Positions 1 through 7,868 of a DNA stretch of 64,000 nucleotides are shown here, piece by piece. The notes below the pieces were generated by a model that saw nothing but the letters and a program-made list of their open reading frames with translations, was not told the DNA's origin and made no database searches. The stretch's first letter is position 1, and every line of letters starts with the position of its first letter. Made by a program: the position numbers and the translations under genes. The DNA is from Pyxidicoccus caerfyrddinensis (GTDB taxonomy: Bacteria; Myxococcota; Myxococcia; Myxococcales; Myxococcaceae): NCBI RefSeq assembly GCF_010894405.1, contig NZ_JAAIYA010000013.1, positions 186,001 through 250,000 of the forward strand, written 5' to 3'.

Positions 1-2
1 CG

Positions 3-431
3 GCCGGCTACATCCAGCCGGACATCACCGCGCCGGACAGCGTGCACCTGTGGTTCGGGCCGGCGGGCACGCTGTCCAACCTGCACCATGACCACCTCAA
101 CGTCCTCTTCTGTCAGGTGTTCGGGCGCAAGCGCTTCTGGCTGATTCCGTCGTGGGAGACGCCGTGGCTCTACAACGACCGCGGCCTCTACAGCGCGGTG
201 GACATCCTCGCGCCGGACGTCACGCGCTTCCCGGACTTCGCCCGCGCCACGGTGCACACGTGCGAGGTGGGCCCGGGTGAGGCGCTGCTCATCCCCGTGG
301 GCTGGTGGCACGCGGTGCAGGCGCTGGACGTGAGCCTGTCGGTGACGTTCGTCTGTTTCGACCAGGCCGCGCGGAATGCGGAGTGGCGGGACTACTGGAT
401 CGGGCCTCAGCCAGAGAAGGTGGAGCGATGA
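3..431 (+). CDS. JmjC/cupin-like domain protein, partial (5' end outside window)
   Basis: C-terminal 142 residues of a cupin-like (JmjC-type) protein; the reading frame is open to the left edge, so the true start lies upstream and the internal GTG at 42 is not the start. The Fe(II)-binding signature is visible as LHHDHLNVLFCQ (HxD) followed by GRKRFWLIP, and the distal histidine sits in PVGWWHAV. This is the ligand set of 2-oxoglutarate/Fe(II) hydroxylases of the FIH/JmjC type, so a protein or small-molecule hydroxylase is likely; the substrate is unknown. Its TGA overlaps the ATG of the next gene (ATGA), so the two are translationally coupled. Confidence 0.8.
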   Translation, partial: AGYIQPDITAPDSVHLWFGPAGTLSNLHHDHLNVLFCQVFGRKRFWLIPSWETPWLYNDRGLYSAVDILAPDVTRFPDFARATVHTCEVGPGEALLIPVGWWHAVQALDVSLSVTFVCFDQAARNAEWRDYWIGPQPEKVER

Positions 432-1210
432 AGGAAGGCAGTGACGGAGCGCGGCTCGCTCCCGAGTGGCGGCGCTGGGTGGTGGAGAACCTGCTGCGCG
501 GTGCGGAGGCTCCGGACCTCGTCGAGGTGCTGGTGGGCGCGGGCGTGGACGCGGCAGTGGCCCGTGAGGCCGTGGAGGCCGAGCTGGAGGACCCGTGCTT
601 CGAGGGGACCCGGAAGGCGCTCGCGCTGAATCGGAAGCTCGAAGGGCTGCTGGACATGTACGGGGAGTTGTACCGGCAGGCGGAGGGACATGAGCGCGTG
701 GACCGTCGTGAGTCCCTCTCCAGGGAGGAGTTCTTCGACCGCTACTACTTCCAGAACCGGCCGGTGGTGATGCGGGGCTCGGTGGTGGACCCGGCGTCGG
801 TGGAGGACTGGCGACCGGAGCAGCTCATTCCGTGGCTGGAGTGTTTCGAGAAGGACTCTGGAGGCGTGCCGCTGAAGGAAGGGGTCCGGCAAGAGGCGCA
901 TCCTGTCACTCGAAACATCCTGCTCTGCCAGGTCCACGGGCGGCTGCGGCTTCAGCTCATTCCCGCGTTCGAGCTGCGTCGCATGACCGGGGGGGCCGAG
1001 GAGCAGGCGGCCGTGTCGCGATTGGAAGTGGAGCTGGAGCCCGGGGACCTGGCACTGCTGCCCGTGGGCTGGTGGTACGCCTGGCGGGCGCTCGAGGCGA
1101 ATGTCGCGGTGAACATGTTCGCGTTCGCCGCCTCCGAGCCCAATGTGGGGTGGGAGCGGGAGCCGGCGCCTCCCGAGCCGACGCCTCCGCCGTGGCGGAA
1201 GCACGGCTGA
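428..1210 (+). CDS. JmjC/cupin-like paralogue lacking the metal ligands
   Basis: A 260-residue protein starting at the ATG that overlaps the upstream stop. Its C-terminal half parallels the preceding protein: NILLCQVHGRLRLQLIP matches the NVLFCQVFGRKRFWLIP strand, and PVGWWYAW matches PVGWWHAV. The HxD pair is gone (AHPVTRN in its place) and the distal His is Tyr, so all three Fe ligands of a JmjC hydroxylase are missing. The first ~80 residues (WRRWVVENLLRGA...) look like a small helical adaptor. I infer a non-catalytic partner of the upstream hydroxylase. Family assignment is fairly safe; the role is inference. Confidence 0.75.
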   Translation: MKEGSDGARLAPEWRRWVVENLLRGAEAPDLVEVLVGAGVDAAVAREAVEAELEDPCFEGTRKALALNRKLEGLLDMYGELYRQAEGHERVDRRESLSREEFFDRYYFQNRPVVMRGSVVDPASVEDWRPEQLIPWLECFEKDSGGVPLKEGVRQEAHPVTRNILLCQVHGRLRLQLIPAFELRRMTGGAEEQAAVSRLEVELEPGDLALLPVGWWYAWRALEANVAVNMFAFAASEPNVGWEREPAPPEPTPPPWRKHG

Positions 1211-1221
1211 AGCCCGGCGCG

Positions 1222-1596
1222 TCAGGAGGACTGGAGCTGCCGCACCAAGTCCCGCAGGGCAGGGGAGTCCGCCTCGCGCCCCACGCGCGGCAGCAACTCC
1301 CGCACGCAGTCCAGCCGTTCCGCCGCCTCCAGGGCCTTCAGCGCCCGGTACTGGATGACCTCCTCGGGGGGCATGCAATGGGGGACGGCCACGGCCCCAT
1401 GCAGCGGCACGCGCCCACGCCGTGCCACCAGGTCCGCGAGCACACGGACATCCTCCGCCTCCAGGGGAAGGGCTCCGCTGACGGCCGCCGCCTCCAGCTG
1501 GGCGAGCACCTCCATCAGGGCGTCCCACGAGAAGCCTCGCGGCGGAGCCTCGCGCTCCGTCACCATGCGTCTGAGCTGTTCGCGTGTCGACGGCAT
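1222..1596 (-). CDS. Hypothetical protein, last gene of the CHAT operon
   Basis: A 124-residue, mostly helical, acidic protein (MPSTREQLRRMV...) with no recognised domain, signal peptide or membrane segment. The start is the second in-frame ATG: AGGAGG lies five bases upstream and overlaps the TAG stop of the preceding transglutaminase-like gene, while the ATG at 1617 lies inside that gene and has no such site. It has no cysteine near its N-terminus and one in LDCVRELLP. Coupling to the two upstream genes suggests a shared role, perhaps as regulator, inhibitor or substrate; function unknown. Confidence 0.65.
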   Translation of the reverse strand: MPSTREQLRRMVTEREAPPRGFSWDALMEVLAQLEAAAVSGALPLEAEDVRVLADLVARRGRVPLHGAVAVPHCMPPEEVIQYRALKALEAAERLDCVRELLPRVGREADSPALRDLVRQLQSS

Positions 1597-1604
1597 GGCG
1601 CCTC

Positions 1605-2864
1605 CTAGCGTGTCCACAGGATGCCGAGCTCCGGTACCTGCTCCGTCCTCACGGTGAGACCGAACGCCCCCCGCGCCACGTCCACCTCCCAGAGTCGCCC
1701 ATTCGCCCGCAGCGTGCCCATGACCCAGGGCATCGCCTGATTCAGATAGTCCCTCCGCAACGGCGACTCCTGTCCGAGCGCCACCGGCTGCCCGTCGGGC
1801 TCGGGCATTGGCATGTCGAGCGCGACGGCCTGGGTGCGGAAGCTCGGGTCGTACAGGTAGAGCCGGCCTCCGTCCTCCAGAAAGTTCACCGAGTGGCCGT
1901 CATCCCAACCCGCGAAGAAGCAGTAGCGCGAGTCCTGCCGGCCGAGCAGCTCCACGGGCTCGTCCGGGGTGAAGGGATACCGCGCGCAGTCGTTGAACCA
2001 GCCGAGAAAGCGCGTCTGCCGCGCCGGCTCCACCTGGTTGATCCCCGGCGCCGCGGCCACCATCGCCTCCCAGCGCACCTCGTCCGTGCTCGGGTCATGC
2101 AGCGGCACCAGGTGCAGCGTGCGCCCCTCCACCGCGACGCCCTGGCAGTTGGCGAGCTGTTGGAACAACTGGTACCAGCCGCCGCACATGCCGCCGCCCG
2201 CCAGCAGCATGTGCCGCACCGACCACGCGGGCAGGCCGTACCGCAGCCGCGTCTCCGCCAGTCCCTGGAGGAGGGCGTCGCAGACGGCCTTGCGTCCCTC
2301 CAGCCCCGCGCACCACCGCGAGGACCAGCGCATCAGCGGCGCATACGCTCCAACGGGCGGAGCCCCGGGCACGCCGTGCTCCATGGGCGCGCCGCTGGTG
2401 TGGAGCTCATGCCGCGTGTCTCCGAGGAACAGCCGGCGCGCGGTGCCGTGCCCGTCCGTCCACTCCGCGAACCACTGGAGCTCCAGCGTGTGCACGCCGA
2501 TGCGGTTGGGCAGCGGCCGGTTGAAGGCCACCGGCTCCGGGAGCGTGCTCCACCCGGCGGTCCGTTCCAGCGTCACCGGATGCGGCCCCACCCAGCGCAC
2601 CGTGCCGCCCTCGCCGAGCCCCGGGCCGAAGGCGCTCAGGTCGAACGTCGTGGGCACGAAGTGGTTCGCCAGCAGCGTCACGCCCACGGACGGCCGCGAG
2701 CCCCGGACGTACGCGACGGGCTCCTCGCGGTGGCCGCGAATCCACTCGGGCAGCGCGCCCAGCCGCGTGTCCGTGACGGGGTCCCACAGGGGAATCGCGC
2801 CGCTGGACGTGTCTCCGCGGTCGAAGTTCAGGCTGTAGACGGCCAGCGGTTCCTCAGTGTGCAT
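1605..2864 (-). CDS. Putative transglutaminase-fold cysteine protease/hydrolase
   Basis: A 419-residue protein with no obvious signal peptide. The C-terminal half carries what looks like a papain/transglutaminase-type triad: Cys in GGGMCGGWYQLFQQL (about residue 225), His in WDDGHSVNFLEDG and Asp in LYLYDPSF. Spacing and order (Cys on a helix, His then Asp on adjacent strands) fit the transglutaminase-like superfamily. The N-terminal ~200 residues resemble an all-beta domain. It lies 43 bases after the CHAT gene with a purine-rich SD and directly before the small gene at 1222-1596. Family call comes from motif reading only. Confidence 0.6.
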   Translation of the reverse strand: MHTEEPLAVYSLNFDRGDTSSGAIPLWDPVTDTRLGALPEWIRGHREEPVAYVRGSRPSVGVTLLANHFVPTTFDLSAFGPGLGEGGTVRWVGPHPVTLERTAGWSTLPEPVAFNRPLPNRIGVHTLELQWFAEWTDGHGTARRLFLGDTRHELHTSGAPMEHGVPGAPPVGAYAPLMRWSSRWCAGLEGRKAVCDALLQGLAETRLRYGLPAWSVRHMLLAGGGMCGGWYQLFQQLANCQGVAVEGRTLHLVPLHDPSTDEVRWEAMVAAAPGINQVEPARQTRFLGWFNDCARYPFTPDEPVELLGRQDSRYCFFAGWDDGHSVNFLEDGGRLYLYDPSFRTQAVALDMPMPEPDGQPVALGQESPLRRDYLNQAMPWVMGTLRANGRLWEVDVARGAFGLTVRTEQVPELGILWTR

Positions 2865-2907
2865 TCCACCGTCCCCCTCTCACGCGCCGGGCGGAAAGAG
2901 GCGCGCC

Positions 2908-5673
2908 CTACTCGTACAAGAGTACCCGGCTCACCCAGTACGCGGAGGGGTCCTCGCGCAGCTTGCGCTGGCGCTCCTCGCGCAGGGCCTGGGCCGGAAG
3001 GGCACCGGCCTGGATGCGCTCGCGCACGGCCTGGAAGAAGCGGCCCGCCGAGTTGGGGATGTCCACCGTCGCCGCGAACACCGCGCGCGCGCCCGAGCCG
3101 ATGAAGGCCTGTGGCAGCGAGGACGTCTGGTGGAGCAGGGACGGCAGCCGCGCCGCGCTGCACGCGCCGAGCAGTACCATGGGCGCCCCTTCCAGGCGCA
3201 CCCCACGAATCTCCTCGGCGGTGAGGGCGAAGCGGCCGTCGTACTCCGGCGCCAGCGCAATCACCGTGGCGTCCGACAGGCTGCGGTCCACCATGCCGTG
3301 TGCGTGGAACTCGATGTCGGTGGCCCGCTCCATGGCCTTCAGCACGCGCGACGGCGTGGCCTGCATTCCCGTCAGCTCCAGGGGCTGGTCTTGCGGCGCG
3401 AGTGGGGACTGCCACGAGGGCAGGCGCGCCAGCCGCAGCGACTGCGGAGTCTCCACGTTGGACACCACCACGTGCAGCGGGGGCAGGGGCGGCGCGGGCG
3501 GAAGCGACGACGCGCTCCCCACGCGGTAGCGCCACGCCAGGTCCGGCGGCAGCAGGCCGGCGCGGCTGTCCAGCGGGGGAGCGGCGAGCACGTCCACCTG
3601 GGGGCAGCGACGCAGCAGCGCCACCAGCTCGCGCGGCACCTCGCCCGAGAGGTCGTCTCCGAGCGGCTCCCGGCGCGAGGCATCATGGTAGCCGCGCACC
3701 TCGCCGGACGGGCCGAGTGCCACCACCACCGTGCGCTCGGCTTCCATGGCGGCGGCCAGCACGCACCGCTCCGGGGCGGTGACGCCGAGCTGCTCCGCCA
3801 CCAGCGCGGGCACCTCGTCGAAGGCCCCCGCCTTGCCGGCGCTGACGGCCAGCGACTTGTACGCCACGGCCCGGGCGTCGCGCGCGTCCGCGTCGGTGGC
3901 GAGCCAAGGCTCGGCCTCGGCGATGGCTTTGCGCAGCAGCGCCTGGCCCTCCTCGCGGTTGAGCTCCACCACCAGGCGGGCGGCGATGAGCGTGGCCAGC
4001 ACCCGGCGCCCGGGCGCGTCCAGGACGGGGTTGACCTGCGCCAGCTCGCGGCGCACCACCTCTTCGTCCGTGGGGCGCGGGGCCATCCGGCTGAGGTCCG
4101 CGAGAATCCACGCGCCCACCAGCCCCACGGAGGGGTTGCACTCCTGGGCCTCGTCCAGCGCGTGTCGGGCCTCTTCCGGCCGCAGCCGCATCAGCTCCAG
4201 CGAGGCCAGGTTGCGGTGGACGTAGTTGCGCGCGTCGCAGTCACCCGGGCTTCGCTGGAGGAACTCGTCCAGGTAGGCCCGCGCGGGCGCGACGCGGAAC
4301 TGGTAGCGCGCGGCCTGGCCGAGCGCCCGGATGGCGAAGCCCTCCTGTCCCCACTCTCCCAGCATCCGCGCGTCGCGCCAGGCCGAGCGGGCCAGCTCCT
4401 CCGCCTCCGCGAGCCGGTTGGCCGACGTGGCGTTGAAGCTCATCCTCCGTTGCAGGTCCAGACACCGCAGGCCCAGCTCCCGCTCGCGGCACGTGCGCAG
4501 CGCGTCCCGCAGGCGCTGTCCGGCCCGCCACGACTGGCCCGCGAGGTCCTCCAGCCGCGCCAGCTCCTCCTGCACCAGCACGCCCACCCACGGGTCGTCC
4601 CACCGCCGGGCGAGCTCCTCCACCTCCGAAGCCGCGCGAGGCACGGAGGGGCTGAGCAGCAGCGCGCCCAGGCGCAGGTCCTCCTCGCCCGACGCGCGCA
4701 GCCGCTGGATGAAGGCGGCCGGGTCCGCGTGGTTGCGCCGGACGAGCCGCACGTACTCGAGGGCCAGCGGCGCGCGGCGCTTGAAGTCGCGGGCCGCCAC
4801 GCGCCGGGTGTAGTCCGCCAGCGCGGTGCCTCCGAAGGCGCGGTCCAGCACCTCCGCGAGCGGAAGCAGGGCCCGCACCCGCGCGGCCGTCGGCGCGCCG
4901 CGCACGGCGTCGTAGAAGTGGGCCCGCGCGGTGCCGGGGAGGCGGCGCGCGGCCTCCACGGGAATCGGCGCGTCGGAGTCGCTGGCGAGCGCGTCGACGG
5001 CGTCCCGTGTGCTTCGCCACAGCGTGGCGCGCTCCTGTTCGCTCGCCCGCAGCACGTGGGCCTGCTCCTGGGCCTCGGTGCTCCAGCCGGGCTCGCCCAG
5101 CGCCGCGACTTCGTCGAAGGTCGCCGCCGCCAGCATCGTCAGCCCCAGCTCGCGCAGCACGAGCGCGCGGTTCCAGAGCGCCTGCGGGTGGCGGGGCTGC
5201 GCGTCCAGTGCGCCGTCGAGCAGCGTCAGCGCGTCGTCGTAGCGCTGGAGGAGGAAGGCGGCGGCGGCGCGGTCACACTCGCGGCCCGGCGACGCGGACG
5301 CGTGGTGGAGGTGGGCCAGCGCCTGCTGCGGATCCCCGTGGACGAGGTACGACGCCGCGATGCCCGCTCGGTCTCCAAGCGCCTCCAGCCGCGCCAGCTC
5401 ACGCAGCGGCACCGGGGTGGCCTCCTGGGTGCGGGCCGGGACGTAGGGACGGTAGCCGTCCGCCTGGGCCACGCTGAGTCGCGGCTCGATGGGGCGGGTG
5501 GGGGACGCGGTGAGCCAGACGCGCTGCGTGACACGGTCCGCCGTCGGGTCGGCCCCGGAGAGGACGAACGCGGCGAGCACGAGCAGGGGGAGCGGGTACC
5601 AGAAACGCATGCGCGGCGGGCCACGCCGTCGGGCAGCCTCGGGGACTCGTGGTGTTCCCAGCTCACCGGCCAT
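2908..5673 (-). CDS. CHAT domain protease with TPR-like middle region
   Basis: A 921-residue protein. An Arg-rich N-terminus and one hydrophobic segment (YPLPLLVLAAFVLSG, about residues 25-39) suggest an inner-membrane anchor. A long alpha-helical TPR-like region follows (for example LLQRYDDALTLLDGALDAQP). The C-terminal ~250 residues are a CHAT (caspase HetF associated with TPR) domain with the catalytic dyad visible as His in FHAHG and Cys in LLGACSAA, so a caspase-like peptidase is likely. The start is the ATG at 5673, seven bases after GGAGGT; the frame continues upstream but there it is a shadow of the amidohydrolase gene. First gene of an operon with the transglutaminase-like protein. 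Confidence 0.85.
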   Translation of the reverse strand: MAGELGTPRVPEAARRRGPPRMRFWYPLPLLVLAAFVLSGADPTADRVTQRVWLTASPTRPIEPRLSVAQADGYRPYVPARTQEATPVPLRELARLEALGDRAGIAASYLVHGDPQQALAHLHHASASPGRECDRAAAAFLLQRYDDALTLLDGALDAQPRHPQALWNRALVLRELGLTMLAAATFDEVAALGEPGWSTEAQEQAHVLRASEQERATLWRSTRDAVDALASDSDAPIPVEAARRLPGTARAHFYDAVRGAPTAARVRALLPLAEVLDRAFGGTALADYTRRVAARDFKRRAPLALEYVRLVRRNHADPAAFIQRLRASGEEDLRLGALLLSPSVPRAASEVEELARRWDDPWVGVLVQEELARLEDLAGQSWRAGQRLRDALRTCRERELGLRCLDLQRRMSFNATSANRLAEAEELARSAWRDARMLGEWGQEGFAIRALGQAARYQFRVAPARAYLDEFLQRSPGDCDARNYVHRNLASLELMRLRPEEARHALDEAQECNPSVGLVGAWILADLSRMAPRPTDEEVVRRELAQVNPVLDAPGRRVLATLIAARLVVELNREEGQALLRKAIAEAEPWLATDADARDARAVAYKSLAVSAGKAGAFDEVPALVAEQLGVTAPERCVLAAAMEAERTVVVALGPSGEVRGYHDASRREPLGDDLSGEVPRELVALLRRCPQVDVLAAPPLDSRAGLLPPDLAWRYRVGSASSLPPAPPLPPLHVVVSNVETPQSLRLARLPSWQSPLAPQDQPLELTGMQATPSRVLKAMERATDIEFHAHGMVDRSLSDATVIALAPEYDGRFALTAEEIRGVRLEGAPMVLLGACSAARLPSLLHQTSSLPQAFIGSGARAVFAATVDIPNSAGRFFQAVRERIQAGALPAQALREERQRKLREDPSAYWVSRVLLYE

Positions 5674-5894
5674 GCGCTGGACCTCCGGGGTGCCCGCGCC
5701 CAGGCGCCGCCACCCGGCTGCATCTTGGGGCAAGCCGACCTGCGGGAACAAACCGCGACGCCCTTTCCCTGTCCGGCGGGCCACTTGACAGCAGGGGCGC
5801 GGCGGCCCCGGCTCCAGCGTCCCTCTGCGGGACGCGCTCCAGTCGCTGTCGTTCAGACGACATAGTCCCGCCGGGGGAAGGTTGGCCCGCGGCG

Positions 5895-7640
5895 TCAGGT
5901 GGCCTGGGCGCGCAGCACGCGTCCGAAGCCGCGCTCCCGTCCCAGGGCCGGGGACAGGCCGCCGTCCTGGACGGCCTCGCGGCCGGAGATGAGCACGGCC
6001 TTCACGGCCGCGTCGTTGCGGCGCACCAGCCGCACGAAGCCGCCGAAGTTCTCCATCGGCGCCTCGGCGACCTCGTCCAGCTTCGCGTCCAGGCCCTCGG
6101 GGTTGATGACGGTCAGGTCCGCGCGGCGGCCCTGTGCGAGCACGCCCGCGTCCAGCCCGAACCACTCGCCAATCTCTCCGGTGAGCCGGTGCACGGCGCG
6201 CTCGGTGGTCATGAAGGGCTCGCCGCGCTTCTGGGCCTCGCGCACCAGGCGCAGGAGCCGGAGCGGGAAGTTGTAGTGCGCCATGTTGCGCAGGTGCGCG
6301 CCCGCGTCGGAGAAGCCCACCAGGATGTCCGGGTGCCGGCAGATGCGCTCCAATTCCTCGCGCCTGTCATTGGCCATGACGGTGTACCAGCGCAGCGCGT
6401 CCCCGTGCGTGGCCACCAGGTCCAGGAAGACGTCCACCGCGTGCCGGCCCTGCTCCTGCGCCACCTGGGCGAAGGACCTGCCCACCACGCTTGCGTCCGG
6501 ACACTGGAGGATGCGGGACTCGTTGAAGTCGCGGTGGAAGGCGCGCGGGAGGAAGCGGTTGGTCCACTGGCGCCGGAAGCGGGCGCGGTACTCCGGGTCC
6601 TTCAGCAGGTCCGCGCGCGACGCCGCGTCCTGGAGGTGCAGGGCCGCGGCGCCCGCGCCGAACTCCTCGAAGACGACGAGGTCGATGCCGTCCGCCCACA
6701 AATCGAACACCTCGGGCAGCGCCTGCCAGCGGAAGTCCGCGCCCAGCAGCCTGTTGGCCACGCGCGAGAGCACGCCGATGGTGCGGTGGATGCCGCGGCT
6801 GGCGCGGGGGTCCATCATGGAGATGACCGACGTCTTCAGCGTCTTGCGTCCCAGGCCCATGCTCTCCAGGAGGAACAGCAGCACGTTCACCTTGGTGCTG
6901 ATGTTGGGCACGCCCTGGAAGACGCGGCCGCGCTCGCGCAGCAGGCGGGTGAGGCGGCGGTACTCGCTCCAGCGCGCGTAGGTGGAGGGCAGGGGCCGGC
7001 TGCGGATGTCGCGCGAGCCGCCCATCTTGTCCCACTTGAGCGTCTGCACCGAGAGGCCCAGGTAGCCCAGGTCCAGGCCCTCGCGGACCAGGGCCTCCAT
7101 GCGGCGCAATTCGTCCTCGGCGGGCCGTACGCCGGAGTCCAGGCTGCGGTGCAGGCCCATGACGTGCGCGCGCAGCGCCGAGTGCCCGAGGAGCGACGCC
7201 ACGTTGGGCCCGAGCGGCAACGCGTCCAGGTGCTCCAGGTAGCCGCCCAGCGTGTCCCACTGCTTGCGCTCCTCCAGCAGCGAGCGGACGGTGGCGTAGG
7301 GGATGGCCTCCACGCGGCAGAACATGTCGGCCAGGTCTTCCGGCGTGCCCACCGCGAGGCTGAGCGAGCAGCTTCCCACCACCACGGTGGTGACGCCGTG
7401 GCGGACGGACTCGGAGAGGGACGGGGCCAGCTCCACCTCCGCGTCGTAGTGCGTGTGGAAGTCGATGAAGCCGGGTGTCACCCAGTGGCCGGTGGCGTCG
7501 ATGACGCGCGTGTGCGGCGCACGGGGAAGGGGGGCCTCGGAGATGGCGGCGACGGTGCCATCGCGGATGCCCACGTGGGCCTGGCGCGGCGGAGTCCCCA
7601 GCCCATCGAACACCAGTCCGTTCTCGACGATGAGGTCCAT
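5895..7640 (-). CDS. N-acyl-D-amino-acid deacylase-like amidohydrolase
   Basis: A 581-residue amidohydrolase-superfamily enzyme. The N-terminus (DLIVENGLVFDGLG), the metal-binding FIDFHTHYD and the late FSDAGAHLRNM with its conserved Asp are typical of the D-aminoacylase/dihydroorotase-like branch, which hydrolyses N-acyl groups from D-amino acids or related amides using zinc. No signal peptide is visible, so it is probably cytoplasmic. The start is taken at ATG 7640, which begins directly at the conserved DLIVENG strand; the frame opens 13 codons earlier without support. Precise substrate is unknown. Confidence 0.85.
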   Translation of the reverse strand: MDLIVENGLVFDGLGTPPRQAHVGIRDGTVAAISEAPLPRAPHTRVIDATGHWVTPGFIDFHTHYDAEVELAPSLSESVRHGVTTVVVGSCSLSLAVGTPEDLADMFCRVEAIPYATVRSLLEERKQWDTLGGYLEHLDALPLGPNVASLLGHSALRAHVMGLHRSLDSGVRPAEDELRRMEALVREGLDLGYLGLSVQTLKWDKMGGSRDIRSRPLPSTYARWSEYRRLTRLLRERGRVFQGVPNISTKVNVLLFLLESMGLGRKTLKTSVISMMDPRASRGIHRTIGVLSRVANRLLGADFRWQALPEVFDLWADGIDLVVFEEFGAGAAALHLQDAASRADLLKDPEYRARFRRQWTNRFLPRAFHRDFNESRILQCPDASVVGRSFAQVAQEQGRHAVDVFLDLVATHGDALRWYTVMANDRREELERICRHPDILVGFSDAGAHLRNMAHYNFPLRLLRLVREAQKRGEPFMTTERAVHRLTGEIGEWFGLDAGVLAQGRRADLTVINPEGLDAKLDEVAEAPMENFGGFVRLVRRNDAAVKAVLISGREAVQDGGLSPALGRERGFGRVLRAQAT

Positions 7641-7868
7641 GGCCCCGCAGCCTACGCCTGGAGTCGTGCGGGCTTCCACCCGAGCGGGTGCCCGTGGCTC
7701 GGCGCTCCAGGTCGTTCACCTCGTTGTTCGGCACGCCCGCTGGACTGTGCGCCAGCTCTGTCCACCGGACCACTCGGAAGCAGGCACCCGAGACGCCCGA
7801 GCGTCCAGCACCGGGCAGACGTCCATTCGGGCCATCCCCAAGCCTGAGACGCGATGGCAGATGGCCCC

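Noticed and set aside
5674..6165. Upstream extension of the CHAT frame
   Set aside because: Overlaps the amidohydrolase coding region out of frame and is Arg/Gly/Pro-rich; the ATG at 5673 has an SD.
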